Notes: generated from the sequence alone by a model not told the origin. DNA of 64,000 nt from Bacteroides congonensis (GCF_900130125.1 NZ_FQXY01000007.1:1-64000); one strand, 5' to 3'; positions 17,622 to 27,125 are shown, counted from the stretch's first letter. Translations and numbers: made by a program.

Positions 17622-18311
17622 TTATTTCTCGGGATAGTGTTCCTCTGTTTTTCCACGATGCTTCAAGACCTTTGCATCAACGAAAAAGACGATCTCTTCG
17701 GCGATATTCGTGATGTGGTCGCCTGAACGTTCCAACTTACGGAATACACTGACCAAGTCGAGACAGGTAAGCGCAGTCTCCGGATGTTCAATGATATAGT
17801 TCGCCAGAACTCCGGTGGCTTCCGCATTGATTTCGTCCAAGAGATTATCTTTGGCAAATACACCTGCCGCCAGTTCGATACTCTCCTCATTCAAGGCACG
17901 CTTCGCCAGTTCGAGCATCGACAATACCTCTGCCTGCATTTCCGCCAGACGAAGGCGGTTCATCAGTTCCGCATCGAGCACCGGCTCTTTACAGCGAATC
18001 ACAAAACGGGCGATTCCTTCTGCAAAGTCACCCAAACGCTCCAGGTTCGTATTGATCTTCAGCATCGCCAACACAAAACGGAGGTCGATTGCCACCGGGT
18101 TGTATAAGGCAATAATATCTTCCACGTCACTGTCTATCTTCAACTCGAAAGCATTCACCCTGCGCTCACGAACCATCACCTGTTGAGCCAGTTCCTTGTC
18201 AAGCGTCAGTACAGCCTCTCCGGCACGGTCAAGCTGATTATATACCAATGTCCACATTTCATCCACTTCCTTCTTCAACAGGATGAGTTCCGATTCTATA
18301 AACTTTACCAT
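17622..18311 (-). CDS. phoU: Phosphate-specific transport system accessory protein PhoU
   Basis: 229 aa, all-helical, with two PhoU repeats (about 10-100 and 115-205). The repeat motifs are E/DxxxD-type metal-ligand stretches such as KIDSDVEDIIALYNPVAIDLRF and ERSGDHITNIAEEIVFFVDAK. PhoU links the PstSCAB transporter to the PhoR/PhoB two-component system and restrains phosphate uptake. Last gene of the pstC-pstA-pstB-phoU unit, 28 bases after pstB, and followed by a terminator. No phoB/phoR gene is in the window. Confidence 0.95.
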   Translation of the reverse strand: MVKFIESELILLKKEVDEMWTLVYNQLDRAGEAVLTLDKELAQQVMVRERRVNAFELKIDSDVEDIIALYNPVAIDLRFVLAMLKINTNLERLGDFAEGIARFVIRCKEPVLDAELMNRLRLAEMQAEVLSMLELAKRALNEESIELAAGVFAKDNLLDEINAEATGVLANYIIEHPETALTCLDLVSVFRKLERSGDHITNIAEEIVFFVDAKVLKHRGKTEEHYPEK

Positions 18312-18339
18312 AGTCTATTCTATATAAATGATTAATATT

Positions 18340-19098
18340 TTATCCAAAGCGCCCCGTAATGTAATTCTGCGTAGCCTCTTTCTCCGGATTGGTGAATATC
18401 TTTTTCGTCTGGTCGAACTCCACCATTTCACCCAGATAAAAGAAAGCCGTCTTATCGCTGACACGGGCTGCCTGCTGCATATTGTGCGTGACGATGACAA
18501 TCGTATAGTCCTTTTTCAGTTCATGAATCAATTCCTCTACTTTCGCCGTCGAAATAGGGTCGAGCGCAGACGCAGGTTCGTCCATCAACAGCACCGAAGG
18601 AGATACCGCCATCGCACGGGCAATACAAAGGCGCTGCTGCTGTCCGCCGGAGAGCGCATAAGCCGATTCCTTCAACTTATCCTTCACCTCATCCCAGAGA
18701 GCCGCCCCTTTCAATGTTTCTTCCACGCGCTGGCGGATGAAAGCGTTATCTTTCACCCCATTTACCCGAAGTCCGTAAGCCACATTCTCGAAGATGCTTT
18801 TCGGGAAAGGGTTGGGACGTTGGAACACCATTCCCACATTCTTGCGCAACTCATCCACTTCCACGCCCTTCGCATAGATATTCTGTCCGTCGATACGGAT
18901 TTCCCCTTCCAGGCGGGTAGCGGGAATCAAATCGTTCATGCGGTTGAAAAGCCGGAGAAAGGTAGACTTTCCGCAACCGGAAGGGCCGATAAAGGCAACG
19001 ACCGACTTCTCTTCAATCTGCATACTGATGCCCTTCAACGCATGGAAATCACCATACCAGAAGTTCACGTCACGCGCGTCTATTTTCACTGTATCCAT
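18340..19098 (-). CDS. pstB: Phosphate ABC transporter ATP-binding protein PstB
   Basis: 252 aa. Walker [10 protein letters not shown] (residues 38-46), Q-loop in [15 protein letters not shown], signature [14 protein letters not shown], Walker [14 protein letters not shown] and the switch His in [10 protein letters not shown] are all intact. It drives high-affinity phosphate import with PstA and PstC. Spaced 8 bases after pstA, consistent with one operon. Length and motifs are typical. Confidence 0.97.
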   Translation of the reverse strand: MDTVKIDARDVNFWYGDFHALKGISMQIEEKSVVAFIGPSGCGKSTFLRLFNRMNDLIPATRLEGEIRIDGQNIYAKGVEVDELRKNVGMVFQRPNPFPKSIFENVAYGLRVNGVKDNAFIRQRVEETLKGAALWDEVKDKLKESAYALSGGQQQRLCIARAMAVSPSVLLMDEPASALDPISTAKVEELIHELKKDYTIVIVTHNMQQAARVSDKTAFFYLGEMVEFDQTKKIFTNPEKEATQNYITGRFG

Positions 19099-19106
19099 AT
19101 ACTTAT

Positions 19107-19982
19107 TTAGTTCGTTTTTACTCTTTTCTCAAAATATTTTCTCAACGCATTTGCCAGCAGGTTCACCAGCAGGATAATCACAATCAATACCAATGCCGTG
19201 CCGTAGGCCAATGGCAACTGCGCTTCCATATCCGTTCCACTCGTAGAAATCACATACAAGTGATAAGGCAACGCCATACACTGATCCAGGATACCGGTCG
19301 GCAACTGCGGCAGGAAGTACGCGGCACAAGTAAACAGAATCGGAGCCGTCTCACCCGAGACACGTCCCAATGCCAAAATCAGCCCTGTGATAATATTCGG
19401 CATCCCCATCGGCAGAATCACGTGCCAGATGGTCTGCAACTTGGTCGCTCCCAATGCCCGGCTGCCTTCACGCATACTGTCGGGAATCGCTTTCAAGGCT
19501 TCTTCCGTTGTCCGAATGACCAAAGGTACGCAAAGCAAACCTAATGTCAAAGCCCCCGCCAGGATACTATCTCCAAAGCTCATGTAATTGACAAACAGCG
19601 CCATACCGAACAGACCGAATACGATAGAAGGAATACCGCTCAGGTTATTGGTCATCACCCGTATAAAGCGTACCAACTTCCCTTTCGGCGCATATTCATT
19701 CATATAAATTCCACTCATCACCCCTATCGGGAAAGCAAACAACGCACTGCCCGTCATCAGATAGAAAGTTCCGACGATAGCCGGCCAGATGCCGCCCCCT
19801 GTCATACCGTCCGTAGGAGACGATGTGAGGAACTCCCAACTGATAGCACCGCTCCCCTTATAAATAATGAAGCCCAAAATCGCGAACAATATCAGCACGA
19901 TACAAAGACTCAACAGTCGGAATATCCCGAAAGCAATCTTCTGCGAACGGTGCTTAGCCTTATTATTACTTCTTATTTCCAT
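19107..19982 (-). CDS. pstA: Phosphate ABC transporter permease PstA
   Basis: 291 aa, six predicted membrane helices. The N-terminal basic segment is followed by helix 1 ([23 protein letters not shown]) and the BPD_transp_1 domain, with the coupling motif [31 protein letters not shown] (EAA loop). It forms the membrane channel with PstC. It begins one base after pstC stops, so the two are translationally close. Confidence 0.95.
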   Translation of the reverse strand: MEIRSNNKAKHRSQKIAFGIFRLLSLCIVLILFAILGFIIYKGSGAISWEFLTSSPTDGMTGGGIWPAIVGTFYLMTGSALFAFPIGVMSGIYMNEYAPKGKLVRFIRVMTNNLSGIPSIVFGLFGMALFVNYMSFGDSILAGALTLGLLCVPLVIRTTEEALKAIPDSMREGSRALGATKLQTIWHVILPMGMPNIITGLILALGRVSGETAPILFTCAAYFLPQLPTGILDQCMALPYHLYVISTSGTDMEAQLPLAYGTALVLIVIILLVNLLANALRKYFEKRVKTN

Positions 19983-19983
19983 G

Positions 19984-21180
19984 TTATTTGCTGCGTTTTA
20001 ATCCTTTAGAGGAAATATACTCCACACTAAAGTTGATAATCAATGTAATGAAGAACAGAACGACACCCAGCAGGAACAAAGCCTGATAGTGAGGCCCGCC
20101 CGCCGGAGCTTCCCCCAACTCCGCCGCGATGGTAGCCGGAATGGTGCGCAACGGTTCGAGAATCGTTGTCGGAATCACAGCCGCGTTACCCGTCACCATC
20201 AATACCGCCATCGTCTCTCCGATAGCACGTCCGATGCCGAGCACCACGCCCGAAGTAATCCCCGATATGGAATACGGAATCACCACCTTATAAATCGTCT
20301 GCCATTGCGTAGCTCCCAGTGCCAGGCTCGCTTCCCGCATGTCGCGCGGGCAATTTCTCATCGCGTCTTCGGTCACCGTTATAATGGTAGGCAGCGCCAT
20401 AATAGCCAGCACGATACTGCCTGCCAATCCGCTCTCCCCTACCGGAAGATCAAATACTTTCTGAATCATCGGCACAATGACAATCAGCCCGAAAAAGCCA
20501 TAGACAACGGAAGGAATGCCGCTCAACAGTTCAATAATAGGTTTCAGCCAGTTCCGCACTTTCGGGTTTGCCACTTCGGACATATAGATAGAAACCGACA
20601 AGCCGAACGGCAAAGCGAAAAGAATGGCGAACAGGCTCACCCATAACGTACCGGTAATCAAAGGCAGAAAGCCGAATTGGGCAGCCGGAGTAGCCGTCGG
20701 AAACCATTCGGCACCCACAAACACATCTTTCACGGAAATCGTATTATCCTCTATGAAATGCACCGCATCCGGATGAACAATGAATTTCTGCGGTACGAAT
20801 GCCACGATACCGGGCGTTTTCTCTACCAGTTCCGTAATCTTATCCCCTGCATACTCATAGGCAGGGCCGAGTTCTTCTTCCGTATAATACCGCGTAATAT
20901 CTTCCAGACGAAACACCCGGATAGGAAGATCATCCCCACCGAGCTCTTTCCAGTTCGTTATCTCCTCGTCGAAAACATTCTTTATCTGTTCAGGACTCAA
21001 TACGCTTACCTTATTTGTCTTATTCAATGCCAACACATACCCTTCCTCGATTACCTTGCTTTTAAATAATCCGAAAGCCTCCGTAAACAGGAAAAGCACA
21101 ATCAGCAAAATAGTAATACTTGTTACGAAGCCGCTACAAGTCAAAACTCCTTCTATAATCCTTTCTAAAACCTTTTTCAT
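19984..21180 (-). CDS. pstC: Phosphate ABC transporter permease PstC with an extra PstS-like periplasmic domain
   Basis: 398 aa from MKKVLERI, about 80-90 aa longer than the usual PstC. Helix 1 (about 17-36) is followed by a roughly 130-residue periplasmic insertion before the conventional permease domain (from about 165, with EAA-type loop EDAMRNCPRDMREASLALGATQWQTIYKVVIP). The insertion contains LSPEQIKNVFDEEITNWKEL and later ITELVEKTPGIVAFVPQKFI. These match PstS in this same window, LTRQQLEDIFRGKITNWKQV and IIQSVSQTKGAIGYVGLAYV, in order. An upstream ATG at 21210 is possible, but AGAGG lies just before 21180. First gene of the operon; divergent from pstS. Confidence 0.93.
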   Translation of the reverse strand: MKKVLERIIEGVLTCSGFVTSITILLIVLFLFTEAFGLFKSKVIEEGYVLALNKTNKVSVLSPEQIKNVFDEEITNWKELGGDDLPIRVFRLEDITRYYTEEELGPAYEYAGDKITELVEKTPGIVAFVPQKFIVHPDAVHFIEDNTISVKDVFVGAEWFPTATPAAQFGFLPLITGTLWVSLFAILFALPFGLSVSIYMSEVANPKVRNWLKPIIELLSGIPSVVYGFFGLIVIVPMIQKVFDLPVGESGLAGSIVLAIMALPTIITVTEDAMRNCPRDMREASLALGATQWQTIYKVVIPYSISGITSGVVLGIGRAIGETMAVLMVTGNAAVIPTTILEPLRTIPATIAAELGEAPAGGPHYQALFLLGVVLFFITLIINFSVEYISSKGLKRSK

Positions 21181-21248
21181 ACCTCTTGATTTCTGATGCA
21201 AAGAAAGCATCTCTTTATTAAGGCGGTGTGACTAACGCTTGAAGGAAA

Positions 21249-21277
21249 TGTTTCAATCCTGTTACATTTGTATTACA
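21249..21277 (+). promoter_or_regulatory. Candidate Pho box (three 7-bp direct repeats) for pstS
   Basis: TGTTTCA (21249-21255), TGTTACA (21260-21266) and TATTACA (21271-21277), each separated by exactly 4 bases. Seven-base direct repeats with 4-base spacers are the architecture of PhoB binding sites. It lies 80-110 bases before pstS. Confidence 0.6.
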
Positions 21278-21297
21278 AGTATCGTTTTTCCGCCATA

Positions 21298-21315
21298 TGA
21301 AACAGAAATGTAATA
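21298..21315 (-). promoter_or_regulatory. Candidate Pho box on the opposite strand, for pstC
   Basis: Read on the minus strand: TATTACA (21309-21315), 4 bases, TGTTTCA (21298-21304), the same 7-mers as the plus-strand array, oriented toward pstCAB-phoU. Confidence 0.55.
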
Positions 21316-21357
21316 TCCGATTGCTTTATTTGCACCGACAATAAACAAAGAATCATT

Positions 21358-22170
21358 ATGAAAATCAGAAGAAACTTATTGATAGCCCTTTCGCTGTTCG
21401 CAGTCAGTGCCAGCGCACAACGCATCAAAGGCAGCGACACGGTACTGCCTGTCGCCCAGCAGACAGCAGAACGCTTTATGAACCGGCAGCCCGATGCCCG
21501 TGTCACCGTCACCGGTGGCGGAACCGGTGTCGGCATCTCCGCCCTGATGGATAACACCACGGATATCGCAATGGCTTCGCGCCCGATAAAATTCAGCGAA
21601 AAGATGAAAATCAAAGCGGCAGGAGAAGAAGTGGACGAAGTGATTGTAGCCTATGATGCCCTCGCCGTAGTGGTACACCCATCCAACCCTGTGAAGCAGC
21701 TCACCCGCCAGCAACTGGAAGACATCTTCCGGGGAAAGATAACCAACTGGAAACAGGTGGGCGGAGACGACCGCACGATAGTGGTTTACTCCCGCGAAAC
21801 ATCTTCCGGTACTTATGAATTTTTCAAAGAGAGTGTCCTGAAAAACAAGAACTACATGGCGAGCAGCCTTTCCATGCCGGCAACGGGCGCTATCATCCAG
21901 TCCGTCAGCCAGACGAAAGGAGCTATCGGGTACGTCGGACTGGCATACGTGTCCCCTCGCGTGAAGACGCTCTCCGTATCCTATGACGGCAGCCACTACG
22001 CCACGCCCACAGTAGAGAACGCCACCAACAAGACCTACCCCATCGTACGCCCCCTTTACTACTATTATAATGTAAAGAACAAGAAACAAGTCGATCCCCT
22101 GATTCAATATATTCTCTCACCCGACGGACAGGACATTATAAAAAAGAGCGGTTATATTCCGGTTAAATAA
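21358..22170 (+). CDS. pstS: Phosphate ABC transporter substrate-binding protein PstS
   Basis: 270 aa. Signal peptide (MKIRRNLLIALSLFAVSASAQ) then a periplasmic binding fold: IKGSDTVLPVAQQTAE at the N terminus, the phosphate-binding stretch VTGGGTGVGISAL (about 50-62), RETSSGTYEFF (about 143) and GAIGYVGLAYVS near 190. It captures phosphate and delivers it to PstC/PstA. It is transcribed away from pstC across a 177-bp shared control region with the candidate Pho boxes. No lipobox, so soluble rather than lipid-anchored. Confidence 0.95.
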   Translation: MKIRRNLLIALSLFAVSASAQRIKGSDTVLPVAQQTAERFMNRQPDARVTVTGGGTGVGISALMDNTTDIAMASRPIKFSEKMKIKAAGEEVDEVIVAYDALAVVVHPSNPVKQLTRQQLEDIFRGKITNWKQVGGDDRTIVVYSRETSSGTYEFFKESVLKNKNYMASSLSMPATGAIIQSVSQTKGAIGYVGLAYVSPRVKTLSVSYDGSHYATPTVENATNKTYPIVRPLYYYYNVKNKKQVDPLIQYILSPDGQDIIKKSGYIPVK

Positions 22171-22181
22171 AAAAAATGTCC

Positions 22182-22189
22182 TACTTTTG
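22182..22189 (+). promoter_or_regulatory. -7 box of glnS
   Basis: TACTTTTG, 31 bases before the glnS ATG, just after the pstS stop codon. No distinct -33 box. Confidence 0.5.
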
Positions 22190-22220
22190 TAGCCTGAATC
22201 ATGTATTAACATAAATCGTT

Positions 22221-23963
22221 ATGACAGATATTAAAAACGAAGAAGTAGCAGGTGAAAAGAAAAGCCTGAACTTTATAGAGCAGGCAGTAGAGAAAGACTT
22301 GAAAGAAGGTAAAAACGGTGGAAAAGTGCAGACACGTTTCCCGCCCGAACCTAACGGATACCTTCACATCGGCCATGCCAAAGCTATTTGCCTTGATTTC
22401 GGCATCGCAGAAAAACATGGCGGTGTATGCAACCTTCGTTTCGACGACACAAACCCCACCAAGGAAGATGTGGAATATGTAGAAGCCATCAAAGAAGATA
22501 TCCAGTGGTTAGGCTATCATTGGGGAAACGAATACTACGCTTCCGATTATTTCCAGCAATTATGGGACTTCGCTATCCGCCTGATAGAGGAAGGAAAAGC
22601 ATATATCGACGAACAGAGCTCCGAACTGATTGCGCAACAGAAAGGCACTCCTACCCAGCCGGGTGTGGAAAGCCCTTACCGCAACCGCCCCATCGAAGAA
22701 AGCCTTGAGCTTTTCAAAAAGATGAACAGCGGCGAGATTGAAGAAGGCGCTATGGTGCTCCGTGCCAAGATTGACATGGCAAACCCGAACATGCACTTCC
22801 GCGACCCGATCATCTATCGCGTAGTGAAGCATCCGCACCACCGTACGGGCACTACATGGAAAGCCTATCCGATGTACGACTTCGCCCACGGACAGAGTGA
22901 CTTCTTCGAAGGAGTGACTCATTCACTGTGTACCCTCGAATTTGTGGTACACCGTCCACTCTACGACCTCTTCATCGACTGGTTGAAAGAAGGCAAAGAT
23001 CTGAACGACAACCGTCCCCGCCAGACCGAGTTCAACAAGCTGAACCTGAGCTACACGCTGATGAGCAAACGCAACTTGCTGACTCTGGTAAAAGAAGGCC
23101 TGGTGAACGGATGGGACGACCCCCGTATGCCGACTATCTGCGGTTTCCGTCGTCGCGGTTACTCACCGGAAGCCATCCATAAGTTTATCGACAAAATCGG
23201 TTATACTACCTATGATGCGCTGAACGACATCGCCCTGCTGGAAAGCTCTCTCCGTGACGACCTGAACAGCCGCGCTATCCGTGTATCCGCCGTCATCAAT
23301 CCTGTGAAGCTCATCATCACGAACTACCCCGAAGGACAGGTAGAGGAACTGGAAGCCATCAACAACCCGGAAGATTCGGAAGCAGGAAGCCACCTTATCG
23401 AGTTCAGCCGCGAATTGTGGATGGAACGTGAGGACTTCATGGAAGATGCTCCCAAGAAATATTTCCGCATGACACCGGGACAGGAAGTACGTCTGAAAAA
23501 TGCCTATATTGTAAAATGCACAGGTTGCAAGAAAGACGAGAACGGCGTGATTACAGAGGTTTATTGCGAATACGACGCCAATACCCGCAGCGGTATGCCG
23601 GACGCCAACCGCAAAGTGAAAGGTACATTGCACTGGGTGAGCTGCAACCACTGCATGCAGGCAGAAGTACGCTTGTACGACCGTCTGTGGAAAGTAGAGA
23701 ACCCGCGTGACGAATTGGCCGCCATCCGCGAAGCTAAAAACTGCGACGCCCTGGAAGCCATGAAAGAAATTATAAATCCTGATTCATTGAAGGTATTGCC
23801 CAACTGCTACATAGAGAAGTTCGCAGCAACCCTGCCGCCACTCTCCTACCTGCAGTTCCAACGAATCGGTTACTTCAACGTAGACAAAGACTCCACCCCT
23901 GAAAAACTGGTCTTCAACCGCACAGTAGGCTTGAAAGACACGTGGGGGAAGATTAATAAATAA
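22221..23963 (+). CDS. glnS: Glutamine--tRNA ligase
   Basis: 580 aa, full length. The class I HIGH motif is in PPEPNGYLHIGHAKA (residues 49-52) and the KMSKS-type loop is YTLMSKRNLL (about 278). The central DPRMPTICGFRRRGYSPEAI is a GlnRS hallmark, and the C-terminal half is the beta-barrel anticodon-binding domain. An internal CTGCKKDENG ... CNHCMQAE segment (about 435-475) carries paired cysteines, seen in Bacteroidetes GlnRS, possibly a metal site (inference). It charges tRNA-Gln directly. Own -7 box at 22182-22189. Confidence 0.97.
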   Translation: MTDIKNEEVAGEKKSLNFIEQAVEKDLKEGKNGGKVQTRFPPEPNGYLHIGHAKAICLDFGIAEKHGGVCNLRFDDTNPTKEDVEYVEAIKEDIQWLGYHWGNEYYASDYFQQLWDFAIRLIEEGKAYIDEQSSELIAQQKGTPTQPGVESPYRNRPIEESLELFKKMNSGEIEEGAMVLRAKIDMANPNMHFRDPIIYRVVKHPHHRTGTTWKAYPMYDFAHGQSDFFEGVTHSLCTLEFVVHRPLYDLFIDWLKEGKDLNDNRPRQTEFNKLNLSYTLMSKRNLLTLVKEGLVNGWDDPRMPTICGFRRRGYSPEAIHKFIDKIGYTTYDALNDIALLESSLRDDLNSRAIRVSAVINPVKLIITNYPEGQVEELEAINNPEDSEAGSHLIEFSRELWMEREDFMEDAPKKYFRMTPGQEVRLKNAYIVKCTGCKKDENGVITEVYCEYDANTRSGMPDANRKVKGTLHWVSCNHCMQAEVRLYDRLWKVENPRDELAAIREAKNCDALEAMKEIINPDSLKVLPNCYIEKFAATLPPLSYLQFQRIGYFNVDKDSTPEKLVFNRTVGLKDTWGKINK

Positions 23964-23993
23964 ACGGGCCGACCATCGGCTTGACTTTATAAA

Positions 23994-24040
23994 ATGGGGC
24001 TGTGACAAAAGAGAATCTGAAACTTTTGCAACAGCCCCAT
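23994..24040 (+). terminator. Hairpin downstream of glnS
   Basis: ATGGGGCTGT (23994-24003) pairs with ACAGCCCCAT (24031-24040), and CAAAAG/CTTTTG pairs inside. The following sequence is A-rich rather than T-rich, so termination is plausible but not certain. Confidence 0.55.
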
Positions 24041-24068
24041 CTTAGCAATAAAAAAATTATAAAATAAA

Positions 24069-25511
24069 ATGGCTAGAAAAAACTCATCATCCGCCAAAAA
24101 GGAACTGGTGGAACTAATCACAAACTACGAAGCAGCAAAAGCAGACGACCGACAACTCTATCTGGACGGCGACCAACTGGCTGACATCGCCGACTGGTAT
24201 GCCACCGAACGAAAATTTGACGAAGCGCAGGAAGTCATCAACTACGGACTTCATCTGCACCCCGGAAGCACGGACTTGCTGATAGAGCAGGCTTACCTTT
24301 ACCTGGACACCCAAAAGCTGCAAAAGGCAAAGACAGTGGCCGCCGCCATCACCGAAGAATATGAACCTGACGTGAAAATGCTGAAAGCCGAACTACTGCT
24401 GAACGAAGGAAATCTGGAAGAAGCCCAAGGGCTTCTGAACTCGATAGAAGATGCCGATGACCTTGCCACCATCACCGATATCGTATATCTCTTCCTTGAT
24501 TTGGGTTATCCCGAAAATGCCAAAGCATGGCTCGAAAGAGGAAAATCACGATATGCCGACAAGCAGGATTATCTGGCTCTTACCGCCGATTATCTATTCG
24601 CCACTCACCAAACGGAAACTGCAATCGAAGCTTACAACAAACTGATTGACAAAGCCCCTTACAATGCTTCCTACTGGATGGGACTGGCAAAATGTCATTT
24701 TATTGAAGAGAATGTAGACAAGACCGTCGAAGCTTGCGACTTCGCACTGGCAGCCGACGAAAACTGCGGAGAAGCCTATGCCTACAAGGCACATAGCTTT
24801 TTCTATCTGAACAACTCGGATGAAGCCATCGAGAATTACCTGAAGGCTATTAAATACAAGTCAATTCCCCCCGAACTGGGCTATATGTTCATGGGATTGT
24901 CCTACGCCAATAAGGAAGAATGGCAGAAAGCCGACGATTGTTATACCAAAGTAATCGACTGCTTTGAAAAAGAAGGAGACAGAGACTCTATCTTACTGAT
25001 AGACACATATACCAGCAAAGCCTTCGCCCTCTCCAATCTGCAAAGATATGAAGAAGCGCATCAGCTCTGCGACAAAGCCAAGAAACTAAACCCCGACGAA
25101 GGACTTATCTACCTGACGGACGGAAAAGTATATCTGGCGGAAGAAATGGAAGACCTGGCATCCGAAGCTTTCCAAAAGGCCATAGAACTTAATCCCGGCG
25201 TGGAAATGTGTTATCTGGTTGCTTCCACCTATTCGGAAAACGACTATCTGTATGACGCGAAAGAATACTACGAGATGGCCTACAAGCTCGACCCGAAGTA
25301 TGAGTTAGTGACCGAAAAGCTAAGTGTCCTCTGTCTCATGAGCAACGAAATAGAAGATTTCTTCAAATACAACAGTGAATGTAAGAGTCCGCTCGGACTG
25401 GACGTCATCGAGGACTTGCTTGCCAGTCCCAATCATAGGGCGGAAGATGAAAAGGCACTCAAGGAAGTATTGAAGCGCATGAAAAGAGAGAATAAGAAAA
25501 AAGGAAAATAA
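24069..25511 (+). CDS. Tetratricopeptide-repeat protein
   Basis: 480 aa, no signal peptide, so cytoplasmic. Many 34-residue TPR helices: ATERKFDEAQEVINYGLHLHP near residue 50, DKTVEACDFALAADENCGEAYAY near 217, SDEAIENYLKAIKYK near 250, EEAHQLCDKAKKLNPDEGLIYL near 330, ASEAFQKAIELNPG near 365 and DAKEYYEMAYKLDPKYE near 398. Acidic overall with a basic C-terminal tail (KRMKRENKKKGK). A protein-protein interaction scaffold; partner unknown. It lies 34 bases before the DedA gene, probably co-transcribed with it. Confidence 0.88.
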   Translation: MARKNSSSAKKELVELITNYEAAKADDRQLYLDGDQLADIADWYATERKFDEAQEVINYGLHLHPGSTDLLIEQAYLYLDTQKLQKAKTVAAAITEEYEPDVKMLKAELLLNEGNLEEAQGLLNSIEDADDLATITDIVYLFLDLGYPENAKAWLERGKSRYADKQDYLALTADYLFATHQTETAIEAYNKLIDKAPYNASYWMGLAKCHFIEENVDKTVEACDFALAADENCGEAYAYKAHSFFYLNNSDEAIENYLKAIKYKSIPPELGYMFMGLSYANKEEWQKADDCYTKVIDCFEKEGDRDSILLIDTYTSKAFALSNLQRYEEAHQLCDKAKKLNPDEGLIYLTDGKVYLAEEMEDLASEAFQKAIELNPGVEMCYLVASTYSENDYLYDAKEYYEMAYKLDPKYELVTEKLSVLCLMSNEIEDFFKYNSECKSPLGLDVIEDLLASPNHRAEDEKALKEVLKRMKRENKKKGK

Positions 25512-25545
25512 TCAATCAATTAAATAAACTCTATCCCTAAAAATC

Positions 25546-26184
25546 ATGGAATCAGTAGCTTTTATCCAGTGGTGTCTGGATCATTTAAATTATTGGACTA
25601 TCACCTTATTAATGACCATCGAAAGTTCTTTTATACCTTTCCCTTCGGAAGTGGTCATCCCGCCGGCAGCCTACAAAGCTGCAGTCAACGACGAGCTTAA
25701 TATTTATCTGGTAGTTTTATTCGCTACTATCGGGGCAAATATCGGAGCGCTAATCAACTATTACCTGGCAAAATGGCTGGGACGCCCCATCATCTACAAA
25801 TTTGCCAATAGCCGTATCGGCCATATGTGCCTGATTGATGAGGAGAAAGTACGCAATGCCGAAATTTACTTCGACAAGCACGGCGCACTGTCCACCTTTA
25901 TCGGCCGTTTGATTCCCGCTGTCCGCCAATTGATTTCAATTCCTGCCGGACTGGCTCAGATGAAACTGCATACATTCCTGATATATACCACTCTGGGAGC
26001 CGGATTGTGGAATACTATCTTAGCTGTTATCGGTTATCACCTGGCTAAAGTTCCCGGCATCGAAAGCGAAGCGCAGCTTATAGCTAAAGTGACGGAGTAC
26101 AGCCACGAGATAGGTTATGTCTTTATTGCCATCGCCGTATTTGTCGTTGCATTCCTGATTTATAAAGGGATGAAGAAGAAGTAA
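25546..26184 (+). CDS. DedA-family membrane protein (VTT/SNARE-associated domain)
   Basis: 212 aa with four to five membrane segments. IESSFIPFPSEVVIPPAAYKA (about 25-45) and the FIGRLIPAVRQLISIPAGLAQM segment (about 125-146) are the two conserved re-entrant DedA signatures. Family members include lipid scramblases that recycle undecaprenyl phosphate and phospholipids. The Arg and Pro residues of the GRxxPxxR motif are present. It ends in a basic tail (KGMKKK) before a strong terminator. Confidence 0.92.
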   Translation: MESVAFIQWCLDHLNYWTITLLMTIESSFIPFPSEVVIPPAAYKAAVNDELNIYLVVLFATIGANIGALINYYLAKWLGRPIIYKFANSRIGHMCLIDEEKVRNAEIYFDKHGALSTFIGRLIPAVRQLISIPAGLAQMKLHTFLIYTTLGAGLWNTILAVIGYHLAKVPGIESEAQLIAKVTEYSHEIGYVFIAIAVFVVAFLIYKGMKKK

Positions 26185-26189
26185 TATAT

Positions 26190-26226
26190 TTCAGGCACGG
26201 ATTTATCTTTGAAATCCGTGCCTGAA
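26190..26226. terminator. Bidirectional terminator with CAGGCACGGATT arm
   Basis: Perfect 15-bp arms (26190-26204 with 26212-26226) around a 7-base loop, between two convergent genes. The arm word AGGCACGGATT recurs in the hairpin at 30754-30824. Confidence 0.85.
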
Positions 26227-26240
26227 TCTTCTCTTTAATT

Positions 26241-27125
26241 TTAGAAGTTGAATTGCACTCCCACTCCCAATATTTCCTTGAACTGCACACGTGCACCTTT
26301 CGTACCGTCCTTTTGCGCAATCTTCACATCATCGTCATACATCAAGTTAGTGGTCAATGTAGTTGAGAACCACTTATTGATAATCATATTCACTTGCACT
26401 TCCCAGTTGACATCTATATTCAGAGGTTTATGCAGATAATCGGAATATAAGTCCAGACGTGAATATACAGTCATATTTTTCAGGAATTCATATTTCACTT
26501 CCCCTTTCAGATTAGCTCCGAAACCGGACAGCAAATGTTTGCCGGGGTCAACCCCGTAAGCCCCTTCGTCAGAGAGACGGTCATTCAGGACAAATGTGCC
26601 GCGCCAGGAAGCAGGAGATAATACGACCGTAAATATCTTGCCCGGATCATACGTGAAGCCCAAACCCGTAGTCAGATAGCCCGGAGACATAAATTCGGAG
26701 ATAGAAACATCCTTATTGACCGAATAGTCATATCCCGGAGAGAACTGGGTCTGAAAAGTGGCAAATGCACTCGCATACCAGTTCTTGGCAATGGAATAAC
26801 CATAATTCGTATTCAGATAGATTTTATCATTCGCCTTTCTTGTACCCTGATCGCCGGTCTTATTCAATCCATAAGCCAGTTCGATACGGTTGTTCCACAA
26901 ATGCTTTCCTTTCTTATAATTAATCTGGTAAGTACCTTGTAAGTCAAAAGCTACGGAATTGTCACCACCGGCGGCCCAGTTGGTAAGGCTGACCTGTGTC
27001 AGTTTCAGCCCGGCAAATCCTTCTTTAGTCCAGGGAGAAGTTTGTGTACTATCGGCAGTCTGAGCCGAAAGAGTTCCAGCGCCCATACATGACAGGGCAA
27101 TGAATAGAGTTTTCATCTTGTTCAT
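26241..27125 (-). CDS. DUF3078 domain protein, probable outer-membrane-associated
   Basis: 294 aa. Signal peptide (MKTLFIALSCMGAGTLSAQ) after MNK. The mature part begins SPWTKEGFAGLKLTQVSLTNWAAGGDNS, the DUF3078 signature, and continues with alternating aromatic/polar strands ending in GVGVQFNF, a terminal Phe typical of outer-membrane beta-barrels. It has about 10-12 amphipathic strands by eye. Function unknown; a Bacteroidetes family. Monocistronic, with a shared terminator at its 3' end. The start could be the second Met three codons in. Confidence 0.85.
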   Translation of the reverse strand: MNKMKTLFIALSCMGAGTLSAQTADSTQTSPWTKEGFAGLKLTQVSLTNWAAGGDNSVAFDLQGTYQINYKKGKHLWNNRIELAYGLNKTGDQGTRKANDKIYLNTNYGYSIAKNWYASAFATFQTQFSPGYDYSVNKDVSISEFMSPGYLTTGLGFTYDPGKIFTVVLSPASWRGTFVLNDRLSDEGAYGVDPGKHLLSGFGANLKGEVKYEFLKNMTVYSRLDLYSDYLHKPLNIDVNWEVQVNMIINKWFSTTLTTNLMYDDDVKIAQKDGTKGARVQFKEILGVGVQFNF

